Numbered from the stretch's first letter, positions 35,870 through 45,695 are shown. The stretch is 64,000 bases of DNA from Flexilinea flocculi (GCF_001192795.1 NZ_DF968181.1:1788974-1852973); one strand, 5' to 3'. Numbers and translations are program-made. Notes: generated by a model not told the origin, from the letters alone.

Positions 35870-35953
35870 CAGTAATTCGAAATATGGTCTTGCATTTCGA
35901 ATAATAAGGCTTCTCTTTTTTCTCAAAAGACATTTCCAAATTTCAAATTGCTG
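35870..35953. repeat. dispersed palindromic repeat copy, 84 bp
   Basis: AGTAATTCGAAATATGG, then CTTGCATTTCGAATAATAAGG, form a full-length left end (35870-35909). CCAAATTTCAAATTGCTGG (35936-35954) is the right end. It has no hairpin interior. The remainder of 35954-36061 is the leader of the GntR gene, without an operator that matches the 54.6/55.4 kb palindromes. Confidence 0.65.
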
Positions 35954-36061
35954 GCTGGGTATAGATTAATTTCATGATAAAATTGTAGTATTGTAAAATT
36001 TAAATATTATTCTATTATCTAAAAAAAAGCCAGAACGTTCCTAAGGACAGGATTACTTTGC

Positions 36062-36763
36062 ATGGAAAATGAGGAAAACAAGCAAAAACTAAAAAAGCTA
36101 AATGCGTTAAACTTACGGGACAGAGTTGAAAGAGAACTGAGAACTGCGATATTAAGCGGTGTTTTTCAGCCTGGACAAAAGTTGGTCGAATATGATATTG
36201 CAGAACAACTCGAAGTAAGCAGAGCCCCAGTTCGGGAAGCATTGACAGCGCTTCAAAAAGATGGCCTGGTCGTTGATATTTTCAGACGTGGTTACTTTGT
36301 TCCTGTGTTTAATGAAACGGACATTCACGAAATCTATGAAGTACGCACGCTTTTAGAAGTCGGCGGATTACGGATGGCTTATCCAAAATTAACGGAAGTA
36401 GAATTTGATCACCTTCAAGCAATTATCGACACTTTAGGTGATTATCTGACCAATTCAGAAAAGAAAAATTCAGTGCCTGATGTTGACATTGAATTCCATG
36501 AGTACCTGATGTCACTTGCGAATAACAAGAGGCTGTATTCAGCATGGAAAAGTATTAAAACACAATCCCAGCTTCTTATTGGAATTACGAGTAGAACTGA
36601 CTATGAATATCTGGAAGAGCCAAAAACAATTCATCAGAATCTATTAAATGCTATTCGTTATAAAGATCTTGCAGAAGCTGAAAAAGCTTTAGAACATCAC
36701 CTTTTAGACGCTAAAGAACGCGCTATAAAAAATCTGCAAAAAAAGAATGATCTAGTCCATTAA
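36062..36763 (+). CDS. GntR family regulator, FadR/FCD subfamily
   Basis: This 233-residue protein has an N-terminal winged HTH (residues 14-75: LRDRVERELRTAILSGVFQPG, then AEQLEVSRAPVREALTAL) and an all-helical FCD domain with EVRTLLEVGGLR, DVDIEFHEYL and ALEHHLLDA, which supply the usual Asp and His metal/ligand residues. FCD regulators bind short TnGTnnACnA palindromes and sense carboxylic acids or amino acids. The operator ATTGTCGACAAT of the peptide-type locus at 54.6/55.4 kb fits this type, so this protein is a candidate regulator of it; the link is inference. Confidence 0.9.
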   Translation: MENEENKQKLKKLNALNLRDRVERELRTAILSGVFQPGQKLVEYDIAEQLEVSRAPVREALTALQKDGLVVDIFRRGYFVPVFNETDIHEIYEVRTLLEVGGLRMAYPKLTEVEFDHLQAIIDTLGDYLTNSEKKNSVPDVDIEFHEYLMSLANNKRLYSAWKSIKTQSQLLIGITSRTDYEYLEEPKTIHQNLLNAIRYKDLAEAEKALEHHLLDAKERAIKNLQKKNDLVH

Positions 36764-36791
36764 GCTTTTTTTGATTTTTCGTATTTCTGTC

Positions 36792-36819
36792 AAAACAACC
36801 ACCATAAGGTGGTTGTTTT
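36792..36819. terminator. bidirectional terminator
   Basis: AAAACAACCACC (36792-36803) with GGTGGTTGTTTT (36808-36819), 4-nt loop, between the convergent GntR and MFS genes. Confidence 0.85.
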
Positions 36820-36834
36820 CATAGTAAATCGCGT

Positions 36835-38055
36835 TTATTTCTTTCCATCTCTGTATCCGGGGCAAGAAATATTTTGAAAAATATTCTGAATCAGAAAAAA
36901 TAGAATAAGTCCAATGGAGAAACTGAGTGTGATTGTCTTCATGAAATACGAATAATCACATGCTGCAACCAACTGTCCGACTAACCAGGGAATTGTCATA
37001 CTTCCAGTTTGATAGATCGCAAAAATAAATCCATTCATTTTTCCGGTTATGATTGCTTTTTCCCGTAAATAGATAAACGTATTTGCGTATTGCGGCCCGA
37101 TGGCAATACCGAATAATAATGTAATGATCGCATAAAAGATCAGGTTATCACAAAATGTCAAAATAACACTGCATACAACAGCCATCAGCAGTGAAACCAA
37201 CATATATCGGACAGTATTTACTTTATCGATAATGACTGTACTAATTATTCTGCCAATAAGGATCCCGGCCCAAAAAATAGATATGTAATAAGCCGCTGTC
37301 TCTTCACGAACGCCCTTTGAGTGGACTAAAGAAGCAGAAATCCAGTTATAGAACGATGCATGACCGCCCAGAACAAAGAATAGAAATATTCCAATTGAAA
37401 AAGAGAGCAGCCATTTTTTCCGCTGACTTGTTGAATAATCAAATCTTTTATCTTCTTTTTGTGTTCCAGGATCAGGAATATTCGGACTGGGAAGGATGAA
37501 AAGATAGAGTGATACCAAGGACAATATGAATAGTAAAATCCGAAGGGCGTTTCCAACATCGGCATGGGTCCGAAATGCTTCTGCAAGGATAATCGGAGTA
37601 ATCACACAGCCTATTGCGTAAAAAATATGTTCCGCGTTCAGGAATGGCTTCATGTTATCACCATGCAGCCATTGCATCAGCGTATTCGTTCCAATATTCA
37701 CGAGACAAACCGAAATTCCAAATGTGAAACTTATTGCGCAGATCATCCAAAGTGTATCTACTCTGCTTATCATATACATACAACCAACAAGTAACACAAT
37801 TGCAAAAGAAAGGATCTTATTCCCTGGTAATCGATCATAGTATTTTGAAAGCGTCAGCGATGATAAGATAAATCCAAGTCCCTGCCAAATAAATATTTTA
37901 CTGATTTGAGATGCATCACTATGGGTTGCTTCAATCAGTTCGGTCAACATCGAACCAAAAATGCTTCCGACAAATCCTAATGATAAGAGTGAAAGAAAAT
38001 ATCCGAACGTAATCGGCATAAGCCATCTGGTACGGTCCTTTTCTGTAATAAACAT
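36835..38055 (-). CDS. MFS family transporter
   Basis: This 406-residue protein has about twelve hydrophobic helices in two halves. Charged loops such as SKYYDRLPGNK after helix 2 and HGDNMKPFLNAEH fit the major facilitator superfamily (sugar/FucP-like or general efflux branch). Substrate and direction cannot be told. A terminator at 38121-38156 separates it from the long operon upstream, so it is probably its own unit; it could export or import a compound linked to that locus. No ribosome-binding site better than AAGGAT is seen. Confidence 0.82.
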   Translation of the reverse strand: MFITEKDRTRWLMPITFGYFLSLLSLGFVGSIFGSMLTELIEATHSDASQISKIFIWQGLGFILSSLTLSKYYDRLPGNKILSFAIVLLVGCMYMISRVDTLWMICAISFTFGISVCLVNIGTNTLMQWLHGDNMKPFLNAEHIFYAIGCVITPIILAEAFRTHADVGNALRILLFILSLVSLYLFILPSPNIPDPGTQKEDKRFDYSTSQRKKWLLSFSIGIFLFFVLGGHASFYNWISASLVHSKGVREETAAYYISIFWAGILIGRIISTVIIDKVNTVRYMLVSLLMAVVCSVILTFCDNLIFYAIITLLFGIAIGPQYANTFIYLREKAIITGKMNGFIFAIYQTGSMTIPWLVGQLVAACDYSYFMKTITLSFSIGLILFFLIQNIFQNISCPGYRDGKK

Positions 38056-38120
38056 GATTTATCCTTAAAATTTGTATGATCGTGCTTCAATGTTTTATTA
38101 AATTACATTGATTTCATAAA

Positions 38121-38156
38121 AAAAACAGGGGCAAAAAATGATTTTTTACCCCGTTT
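38121..38156 (-). terminator. terminator of the long minus-strand operon
   Basis: On the minus strand GGGGTAAAAAA and TTTTTTGCCCC form a stem with one T-G pair, flanked by AAAAC/GTTTT and followed by a run of T. It lies between the DUF362 gene and the MFS gene. Confidence 0.75.
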
Positions 38157-38240
38157 TCGCCAGTTGATTCTAAATGTTTTAAGTAGGCAGTTTTTTGATA
38201 ATTGATTCACCAAGGGTTGACTGCCTGTCCCTTATCAGTA

Positions 38241-39179
38241 TTATTTTAATCCTTTGACTGCTAATGTCGCTGGATCCCGGTTATCGTCTTCTTCTGTCCT
38301 TTCATGTCCGGGAGCCTCAACAACTGTATAATCCGTTGAACCAAGTTTATGCATGGCTGCCGTTGTGATCTGCATGATTTCATCGAACGGGATCTGAATT
38401 CGATTCTCTGCTGGATAGGTTCTTAATATTTTGACTGCTTCGGAATCTGCAGCAACGATATCGCCAGATGCCATCACAACATTGGGATGAACATATGGTC
38501 CACGCCCAGCCCATTCAATCGTGCTTCGTCTTCCATCGACAAATACGAGATCGGGTTGGAATGCCAGATTGATTTCGGCAATCATGGATTCTGATTTAGT
38601 TCTATCCGAATGCATGATTTCGCGATCATCGGGGTGAAGCCATCCGACTCCAAGTTTTATAGTACATGAATAACGCCCTGCAGAGTGAGTTCGCATATTT
38701 GCACAATAAATTCTATGGTCAGCTTCATACATGGTACGCGGAACATGAATTTTCTGCCAATATTTACCGTTAATGTCTACTTCAACCCATTCATCTTCAA
38801 AAAGACAAATGAATGGAACGCCATAACGCTTTAACACAGGTATAACTTCCAGGTTTTGAACCACTTTTTCCGTTGGCCAATCTGCCCTTCCGCACATTTC
38901 CGCAACTTTTACCTTCACTCCATAATCCTGAAGAAGCTCGATTACTGCAGCTAAGTAAGCCAAATCTGTTGACAATGGCGTTGCGAAAGAACAATTGAAA
39001 TTCGGTTTCAGAATAACGGTATCACCAGGTTTCATCGTTTTATCCAAACCGCCAAGCAATTCTACTGCTTTGCGAATTGTAAAAGGCATGTAATCTCCGT
39101 TATAGTGTGGAACTTTTGCTACGAGAGGTTTGCCATCTTTGGTAAATACATTCTCTTTTCGAGGTCGAACCGGTGCCAT
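38241..39179 (-). CDS. DUF362 domain protein
   Basis: This 312-residue protein has the DUF362 signature: KPGDTVILKPNFNCSFATP near residues 51-69, then a Rossmann-like middle with MRTHSAGRYSCTIKLGVGWLHP and DLVFVDGRRSTIEWAGRGP, and MASGDIVAADSEAVKIL. No ferredoxin-type cysteine cluster, common in longer DUF362 proteins, is present. Function of the family is not established. It is the last gene of the long minus-strand operon and lies 33 bp after the Gfo/Idh/MocA gene. AAAAGGAGAAATAATAA precedes the ATG. Confidence 0.82.
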   Translation of the reverse strand: MAPVRPRKENVFTKDGKPLVAKVPHYNGDYMPFTIRKAVELLGGLDKTMKPGDTVILKPNFNCSFATPLSTDLAYLAAVIELLQDYGVKVKVAEMCGRADWPTEKVVQNLEVIPVLKRYGVPFICLFEDEWVEVDINGKYWQKIHVPRTMYEADHRIYCANMRTHSAGRYSCTIKLGVGWLHPDDREIMHSDRTKSESMIAEINLAFQPDLVFVDGRRSTIEWAGRGPYVHPNVVMASGDIVAADSEAVKILRTYPAENRIQIPFDEIMQITTAAMHKLGSTDYTVVEAPGHERTEEDDNRDPATLAVKGLK

Positions 39180-39212
39180 TTATTATTTCTCCTTTTGATA
39201 ATTCCTATCAGG

Positions 39213-40214
39213 TCAATTATTTTCCGGGTATTCAACTTTGATCGCTTTTTTGCATTCAATCGATTTATACAATGCTTCAATGACAGCTTGAGCACGTAAG
39301 CCATCGTGGTAATTTATCCAAGGTTCTGTATTTTCTCTAATTGCTTTAATAACTGCAGCAGCTTGTGTGATAAATGGTGCGTCACGTTCTGTTGTCCATA
39401 GAAAAGACTGGTGCTCCGAACTTCCATCCAGATATTCGCCCATTCGAATTCGTAAACGTCCTTTATCTCCAATTACTTCTGTATCACGCGTTCTTGCTGT
39501 AACCAGGTAAGGCGGCTGACGTCCAATGATTGTTCCAGTGCTGCCATTCTCAAATTGAAGCAAACCATTAATTTGAGCTTCAACATCTGTGCTTTCATCA
39601 TAGGATAAACCGTTAGCAAATACTTCACTGATCTTTGAATCCATTAACCAGCATTGCCAATCGATACTGTGAATACCGCTGTACATCATAATTCCGCCAC
39701 CGGACAGTTTTTTATTCCATACCCAGCCTGGAACGTGAATTCCTCCGTTGGTTGTGAATATATCCGATACAGTATATGGTTTCCCAACAAATCCTTCAGA
39801 AATTAACCGTTTTGCCTGTTGATATTCCAATCGGTAACGATGAGCAAAACTGACTGCCATAAAAACATGGTTGCGCTTGCATTGGGAAACAATTTCCATT
39901 GCTTCTTCTACCGTATTGGCAATTGGTTTTTCCATTAATATATGGCAGCCAGCTTGAGCTGCGGCAATTCCAACTTCTTTATGCAGGGTATGCGGCAGAC
40001 AAATAACAACCAAATCCGGTTTTTCCGCCAGCACTTGACGATAATCGGCAACGTATTTGGCATCGACTTTTTCTGCCATTTTTCGGCCACGATTTTCATC
40101 AACATCGACAATCGATGAAATTTTTACCTGATCGCCGAGTGAGTGGAATGATTCGGCATGTGTCTGGCCTATTTGTCCTGCTCCAATAATTGAAACCGAA
40201 ATAAAATCGTTCAT
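39213..40214 (-). CDS. Gfo/Idh/MocA family NAD(P)-dependent oxidoreductase
   Basis: This 333-residue protein has an N-terminal Rossmann fold (SIIGAGQIGQTHAESFHSLG), the family EKP motif in HILMEKPIANTVEEA near residue 95, and the C-terminal alpha/beta domain with SGGGIMMYSGIHSIDWQCWL, which contains the usual active-site His/Asp region. Members oxidise or reduce sugar alcohols, amino-sugars, inositols or imino compounds. In this operon, which has two aminotransferase-type genes and deacylating enzymes, it may act on an aldehyde or imine intermediate; that is inference. Confidence 0.9.
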   Translation of the reverse strand: MNDFISVSIIGAGQIGQTHAESFHSLGDQVKISSIVDVDENRGRKMAEKVDAKYVADYRQVLAEKPDLVVICLPHTLHKEVGIAAAQAGCHILMEKPIANTVEEAMEIVSQCKRNHVFMAVSFAHRYRLEYQQAKRLISEGFVGKPYTVSDIFTTNGGIHVPGWVWNKKLSGGGIMMYSGIHSIDWQCWLMDSKISEVFANGLSYDESTDVEAQINGLLQFENGSTGTIIGRQPPYLVTARTRDTEVIGDKGRLRIRMGEYLDGSSEHQSFLWTTERDAPFITQAAAVIKAIRENTEPWINYHDGLRAQAVIEALYKSIECKKAIKVEYPENN

Positions 40215-40274
40215 TGTTTATATTTCTTTTTTCTAAGAAATGTTTTTCTTGATTTTTATACCATTTCTTTTTGA

Positions 40275-41300
40275 TTATTCGGTGATGATACCTTTTGAGA
40301 CAAGAAGATCTTCCCGTTCTTCATCGATAACGGCATAAAAACTGCACCATTCTCCTTCAATGACACTCGGACGATACCGCAGGCCAAAAATCTGTCCATC
40401 AGCAGGCGCTGTCAATGTCTCTAACACATCACCATACAAATTGTAAATATGTCCCAAAACAGTTCCTTTTTTCAAAGGAGTACGAAGCGGTACATCCGCC
40501 CCGACAAATAATCCGCTGGCGTTCGCGAGCAATGCGACCTGGTGTCCGCGACTCCATTGTTTTGCGTACACGGCTTGCCCTTCAATCATTCCATAATGCC
40601 GCATTACGTTCAGATACGCATCAAGATATACCTGTGCTACTTCATGAAAATCCGTAGTTAATGTACGGCAATATCCGCCATGTTCAACTGTCAAAGCGCC
40701 TTTTCCCATTCCACCGAACATCGCAGTCGGATTTCCGGTTCCGGCTTTACGACTATGTAATGCCAGGTTCCAATCCGGTCCCATTGCTTTACCCAATTCC
40801 AGACTTTCCGGATTTTCCGGTGCAAAAAATGCACGACATAACATTGAATGGTCACCACCAGAATGAATCGCCAAATGAAGATCAGCATGTTTCGATGCGA
40901 TTTCATGATAAGCCCAGGCAACGCGCTCTGACGGATATCCATCCGGTTTTCCTGGATAAAATCGGTTCATGTCGTAGGAAAAAGCATCGCGAGGGTCACC
41001 TCGTTGTCCGTCCATTAATGCTTCAACGTTAAGTGCAGGAACAAGAACCAATGTACCAGCCATCTTTTTAGGATCTAATTCAGGCTGTTTTGTTAATAGG
41101 GCGATTGAATAGGGTCCTTCGGGTTCATCACCGTGGGTTGAACCCATGATCCAAAGGTTTTTGCCTTCTTTGATACCGTGATATACAACGATCGGAATCT
41201 CACGTTCAATTCCATACATATTTTTTCCAATTGAGATCGTTCCTCGTTTCATCTCACCTGGATTTGTTACTACATTTCCGATTTTTAATTCTGTTGACAC
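40275..41300 (-). CDS. M14-like deacylase, succinylglutamate desuccinylase/aspartoacylase family
   Basis: This 341-residue zinc hydrolase has ligands H56 and E59 (GSTHGDEPEG) and H142 (ADLHLAIHSGG), with catalytic Glu E206 (LTVEHGG). The C-terminal roughly 90 residues form the beta-barrel cap (VPLRTPLKKGTVLGHIYNLYG). Family members remove an acyl group from an N-acyl amino acid, as in aspartoacylase, AstE and the ectoine-pathway deacetylase DoeB/EutE, whose length is similar. It lies downstream of the peptide-type binding protein in the same operon, so an N-acylated amino compound may be one of the imported or intermediate substrates. Confidence 0.87.
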   Translation of the reverse strand: MSTELKIGNVVTNPGEMKRGTISIGKNMYGIEREIPIVVYHGIKEGKNLWIMGSTHGDEPEGPYSIALLTKQPELDPKKMAGTLVLVPALNVEALMDGQRGDPRDAFSYDMNRFYPGKPDGYPSERVAWAYHEIASKHADLHLAIHSGGDHSMLCRAFFAPENPESLELGKAMGPDWNLALHSRKAGTGNPTAMFGGMGKGALTVEHGGYCRTLTTDFHEVAQVYLDAYLNVMRHYGMIEGQAVYAKQWSRGHQVALLANASGLFVGADVPLRTPLKKGTVLGHIYNLYGDVLETLTAPADGQIFGLRYRPSVIEGEWCSFYAVIDEEREDLLVSKGIITE

Positions 41301-41450
41301 AATTTTTACTCCTTTTTTTTTAGAAACATTTTATTGGTTTTGTTGTTGAAAAAGCCCTATCTTAAAACCAATCTCTTGTTTGAATCTGCTTTTTTCCATC
41401 TACCACGAACCGATCTGATTTTCCTTTAGCAATAATTTTTCTACCCAGGA

Positions 41451-41494
41451 TGTCCGTCCCTTCTGTTGATGATGAAAATCTGAAAGGACGGACA
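41451..41494 (-). other. intercistronic hairpin after the peptide-binding-protein gene
   Basis: TGTCCGTCC (41451-41459) and GGACGGACA (41486-41494), extended by short A/T pairs, lie 35 bp past the stop of the binding protein. No U run. The rest of 41301-41528 is AT-rich. Confidence 0.65.
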
Positions 41495-41528
41495 ACTGAT
41501 GAAAAAGTTTGCAGGTTAGTTATTTTTT

Positions 41529-43139
41529 TTAGTCAACAATATAAGCCCATTTGATCGGGAAAATTGTTTGAGCTGCATCCAGATACAAGCCGTAGACATT
41601 GCTTGTAGTAACCACAACTGATTGTTTCTCGAACAGATACAAATCTGATGCTTCATCCCACATTGTTTTTTGGATTGCTTTATATGCCTCATCACGCTCT
41701 TCAACGGTCGGGAGTAAATTCGCCGCATCGATCATCTTATCGACTTCTTCATTACAATAATAAGAATAGTTCCAATAAGTGGTCGGCCAGGCTGAACACG
41801 GCCAGGCGTATTTTGATAAATAGTTCACATCTCCATTGAAAGTACCCCAGGACAAGTTGGCCATATCATAATAAGGTTGGACTCCCTTCTCGGTGGATAC
41901 AGGAGCATTATTTAATGACGCGAGGTAAGAAGCATTATCTTGTACTTCGATTCGGACATTGATCCCAACATTTGCGAGGTAACCCTGGACAAGCTCAGCA
42001 AGCTCATAATCGCCTGCTTCCAATCCTTTGCGAGTCCACATGATTAGTTCGAGCTCTTCACCATTAAATTCACGGAAACCATCATTATTGGTATCAACTA
42101 ATCCTTCAGCTTCAAGCATTTGTTTCGCCAGTTCAGGATCATATGCATATACTTCCTGAGCAGCAAAACCATCAAGTGCAGAAGTTGCCAGACGTGAGCG
42201 AAGCGGCGATGCATATCCCATGAAAATCACATTAGCAATACTGTCTTTATCAATTGCATGATTGAAAGCTTTGCGGACATTGATATTATCAAGTGGAGGA
42301 TGAATGTTGACCAGCGAGAAATAGTATGCACGAGAACCTGCACCTGACCAAATTTTCAGATTTGGATCACTTTCAAAACGAGAAATATCTTGAAATGACA
42401 AATCGGTTGTCATTTGGGTTTCGCCAGTTTCCAGCATCATAGCTCGCGTATTATTATCCGGAATGATTTTTATTTCGACAGCATCAAGGTACGGTAAACC
42501 ATCCTGCCAATAATTTTCATTCTTTTTCAGTTTCAGAATTTCGCCCGGAATATATTCATCCACAACGAATGGTCCTGTTCCGCATGCTTCGTTCTTCAAA
42601 CCTTCATCACCAACTTTTTCAACAAAAGCAGGGCTATACATGCCGAATGTCTTGATCGCCAGTGTTTTGAAAATTGGCGCATAAGGCTGAGTCAGAGTAA
42701 ATCGAAGGGTATACGCATCAACAACTTCAATCTTATCGATCGGAATATCATTCCACATCGGAAGTTGTTTTTCGATTTTACGGTCAAAATTCCATTTTGC
42801 TACCTCAGCATTGAAATCCGTTCCATCATGGAATTTGATTCCTTCATGAAGTTTAAAGTTATAAACAAGACCATCATCAGATACATCAAAGGATTCTACC
42901 AAAAGCGGCACAACCTCACCCTGATCGTTGACATCGAATAAAGTCTCATAATACATTTGTGACCAGAGGTTGCTCGATATCTGATTGATCGCCTGAACAT
43001 CCAAATGCACAATACTTGGGACAGTCATCACAAATGTACCGCCATATTGAGGTTCAGGGTCAGCTGCGGATACTGCGGACACCATCAAAACAAAAACTGC
43101 AAGTATTACCATTACACTGATACGAAAACTTTTTTTCAC
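41529..43139 (-). CDS. peptide/nickel-type ABC transporter substrate-binding protein (family 5)
   Basis: This 536-residue binding protein has a signal peptide at residues 1-25 (ILAVFVLMVSAVSAADPEP) and no lipobox. The mature start QYGGTFVMTVPS and later blocks NFKLHEGIKFHDGTDFNAE, EACGTGPFVVDEY, VRKAFNHAIDK and DPELAKQMLEAEG are typical of OppA/DppA proteins. It delivers a peptide or peptide-like ligand to the DppB/DppC-type permeases encoded upstream in the same operon, with ATPases from the divergent arm. The ligand is unknown and is the key question for this locus. Confidence 0.93.
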   Translation of the reverse strand: MKKSFRISVMVILAVFVLMVSAVSAADPEPQYGGTFVMTVPSIVHLDVQAINQISSNLWSQMYYETLFDVNDQGEVVPLLVESFDVSDDGLVYNFKLHEGIKFHDGTDFNAEVAKWNFDRKIEKQLPMWNDIPIDKIEVVDAYTLRFTLTQPYAPIFKTLAIKTFGMYSPAFVEKVGDEGLKNEACGTGPFVVDEYIPGEILKLKKNENYWQDGLPYLDAVEIKIIPDNNTRAMMLETGETQMTTDLSFQDISRFESDPNLKIWSGAGSRAYYFSLVNIHPPLDNINVRKAFNHAIDKDSIANVIFMGYASPLRSRLATSALDGFAAQEVYAYDPELAKQMLEAEGLVDTNNDGFREFNGEELELIMWTRKGLEAGDYELAELVQGYLANVGINVRIEVQDNASYLASLNNAPVSTEKGVQPYYDMANLSWGTFNGDVNYLSKYAWPCSAWPTTYWNYSYYCNEEVDKMIDAANLLPTVEERDEAYKAIQKTMWDEASDLYLFEKQSVVVTTSNVYGLYLDAAQTIFPIKWAYIVD

Positions 43140-43223
43140 TTTTTTCTCTCCTTTTTTGTTTTTGTTAAGTTACAAAAAGCTGCATTCACTGAGTAAATTT
43201 CTCTATGATGCTGCTATACGGAC

Positions 43224-44498
43224 TTAAGTATTGAGAAAACACCATTCTTTGGTCATTGGTGTAGTATTAATCTGTTTCCCTCCATTTCTTGTCACAAGGA
43301 TTGTATTGGAATGGTTGTATCCATATCCGCTGGCTGGATCATAAAGTCCCGGTTCGTTACTGAAGACCATATTTTCTTCCAGAGGAGTATGATCGGCTAA
43401 CGCGATGAAAGGCGGTTGATGCCCTTCCATCCCTATCCCATGAGCCGGCCGATGGAAAACATATTTTTCCATTCCATTACGTTCTGCTACTTCGAGTACT
43501 TTCGAGCACACTTCACTGCAGAGTACTCCAGGCCGCATAAATGAAGTTTGAACATTGGCCATCTCCGTATGCACTTCCCACATCTTTAACTGTTCCGCCG
43601 TTATGGGGTTGACATGCAAAGCACGGTAGCCTTCACCCACATAACCACCAATATGAATAAAACCTGCCAGTTGAATCGGATCTCCGCGCTCAATCGTATG
43701 ATAGTAAAACTGATTCGGATGAGGAAAAGCCGTCGTCTTTCCTGCCCGACATGTAAATGCCATATCGATTCCAGTTCCCTTATGCAAAGAGCCATCCACC
43801 TTACAGTATTTCATCAATAACTCAGTTCCATATCGTTTTACTTCGTGTTGGACGGCAAAATCGGTAATTCTTGATGTAAATTCGATAATTAACCTTCGAG
43901 CATATTCCAGCAAATGGTCCTGCAAATAAATGGCATTGGATATCAATTGGATTTCTTCATCGCTCTTAATCTGGCGCATCTGAAGACAAATATCGGCTGC
44001 GGTTTCAAATTTTATTTCAGGAAAACTTTTTTTCGCAGTCAGATTTTCTGAACCAGAAAATTCAGTGTCAATACCAATACGTGCCTTAGAAAAACCACGC
44101 TCTGCAAGATTCTCTAACAACCAGACAAATAAATCCTGTTTTTCCCCTGATTGAAAGACCGTTTGATTGTAAGGACCACAATGTGGATAATCAAAATACC
44201 AAGCGCCATCTTTAATCCACCATGTGTCAATCAATTCTTTATCTAGTGCGGGATAATAAAAGGATGGCTCACCTTTTGCAGGAATAAACAACCAAAATGG
44301 CCGTTCTGTTGTCCAACAGGATAAACCAGAAAAATATAGGATATTCCATGGATTTTTTAACAAAATACCTTCAAATCCACAATTATTTATTCTGGATTTC
44401 AATATTCCGATAGTTTTCTTAAACCATGATTCTTCCAATTGAAAAGGTGGTTCCAGTACGATCGGATCAATAATATCGGACAAATGATTCATTTCCAT
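43224..44498 (-). CDS. M24 (creatinase/aminopeptidase P fold) protein with an altered metal site
   Basis: This 424-residue protein has an N-terminal creatinase-like domain (to about residue 180) and a C-terminal pita-bread domain. Aligned by motif, the five metal ligands of M24 peptidases (Asp, Asp, His, Glu, Glu) become A278, E289, H353, E382 and S397. H353 in RPAHGIGMEGH and E382 in FSNEPGLY remain; three ligands are replaced. It is therefore unlikely to be a normal dinuclear metallopeptidase and more like creatinase or the ectoine hydrolase DoeA/EutD, which use the fold without metal. Lies 2 bp after the DegT gene. Confidence 0.85.
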   Translation of the reverse strand: MEMNHLSDIIDPIVLEPPFQLEESWFKKTIGILKSRINNCGFEGILLKNPWNILYFSGLSCWTTERPFWLFIPAKGEPSFYYPALDKELIDTWWIKDGAWYFDYPHCGPYNQTVFQSGEKQDLFVWLLENLAERGFSKARIGIDTEFSGSENLTAKKSFPEIKFETAADICLQMRQIKSDEEIQLISNAIYLQDHLLEYARRLIIEFTSRITDFAVQHEVKRYGTELLMKYCKVDGSLHKGTGIDMAFTCRAGKTTAFPHPNQFYYHTIERGDPIQLAGFIHIGGYVGEGYRALHVNPITAEQLKMWEVHTEMANVQTSFMRPGVLCSEVCSKVLEVAERNGMEKYVFHRPAHGIGMEGHQPPFIALADHTPLEENMVFSNEPGLYDPASGYGYNHSNTILVTRNGGKQINTTPMTKEWCFLNT

Positions 44499-44500
44499 CT

Positions 44501-45679
44501 TTATCTTCTGATATGTTCCAAAATAATTTCACTGATATATGAAATATCCTCGTCCCTCATAAGAGGATCGGACGGCAGACAAATAAGTTGATTTGCTACA
44601 GATTCGGTTTCTGTTAAGTTTTCGGATCCGCGAATTTTCATATCTCTGTAAACAGACTGCATATGTACCGGTGGAAAATAATGCAGGGAGGCCTTGACTC
44701 CTTTGGAACAGAGCCGGTCAAACAACAGGTCTCTCTCTGGTACACAAATGGGATACATTCGAAAAATCGGTTCAGATTCTTCTCGGATATTTGGGCACTG
44801 GATTGCAGGCTCTTGACGAAATTTTTCTTTATATTTTTTCCCTATCAAACGGCGATTATTACTCCACTGTTTGAGATATGGTAATTTTTCAAGAAGTACC
44901 GCAGCTTCAAAAGGGAGCATCTTCAGGTTATATCCTTCAGCGATATGGTCGTATCGTATGGGCAGTGATCCTCCGGTATTCGGTTTCATCCCAAATCCCT
45001 TGAGAATTTCAACTTTCTCCCAAAATTCCTGACGATTCGTGACGACAATTCCACCTCCACCGGCACTTTCAAATGGTTTATAAGGGCAAGTACTAAAAAC
45101 GGCAGCATCCGCGAAATGACCTACAGGAAATCCACAATCTGTCCCACCAAGCGATAAGGTAGCATCTTCAAGAACGAATAAACCGTGTTGATCTGCAATT
45201 TCTCTGATTCGTTTTCCGTCAGCGATTAATCCATACATATCAACTGCAATAATTCCTTTTGTCTTTTGCGTGATTAATGTTTCAATTTTCTCAACATCGA
45301 TACAATAATCTTGGGGATTGATATCGCAGAATACAATTTTTCCACCACATTGTGATATTGCAGCCGTAGTTGCCAAATCAGAATTTGCAACAGTGATGAC
45401 TTCATCATCTTGTTTTAGTCCCAACGATTCTAAACACAACCGAAGACCCGCTGATCCGGATTGAACCGTGCTGACAAAGGAATACCCCATTGTGTCAGAA
45501 AAAGATGCTTCAAATTCTTTGACAATTTGCCAGGAATCCCAGTATTCATCGAAAAGAATCGGTTCAATTCTCTTTAGAAGTCGATCTCTGATCTGGCGAT
45601 GAAACAAATGTGCATTGGTTCTGCCAAGGCGAAGATCTTCATTCTGTGTGTTGAAAGGATTATCCATTTTTAAAGCCAT
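44501..45679 (-). CDS. DegT/DnrJ/EryC1/StrS family PLP aminotransferase
   Basis: This 392-residue fold-type I enzyme has the family blocks VQSGSAGLRLCLESLGL (residues 72-88), a PLP-stacking region near NSDLATTAA, Asp at D172 (VLEDATLSLGG) and the Schiff-base Lys at K201 in STCPYKPFESAGGGG, followed by the LKMLPFEAAVLLEKL helix. DegT enzymes transaminate keto-sugars using Glu or Gln, usually in biosynthesis. Its presence inside a catabolic-looking peptide operon, between permease and M24 genes, is unusual and suggests a sugar-like or keto intermediate. Confidence 0.9.
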   Translation of the reverse strand: MALKMDNPFNTQNEDLRLGRTNAHLFHRQIRDRLLKRIEPILFDEYWDSWQIVKEFEASFSDTMGYSFVSTVQSGSAGLRLCLESLGLKQDDEVITVANSDLATTAAISQCGGKIVFCDINPQDYCIDVEKIETLITQKTKGIIAVDMYGLIADGKRIREIADQHGLFVLEDATLSLGGTDCGFPVGHFADAAVFSTCPYKPFESAGGGGIVVTNRQEFWEKVEILKGFGMKPNTGGSLPIRYDHIAEGYNLKMLPFEAAVLLEKLPYLKQWSNNRRLIGKKYKEKFRQEPAIQCPNIREESEPIFRMYPICVPERDLLFDRLCSKGVKASLHYFPPVHMQSVYRDMKIRGSENLTETESVANQLICLPSDPLMRDEDISYISEIILEHIRR

Positions 45680-45695
45680 TTCTTTTTGCGTTGAT

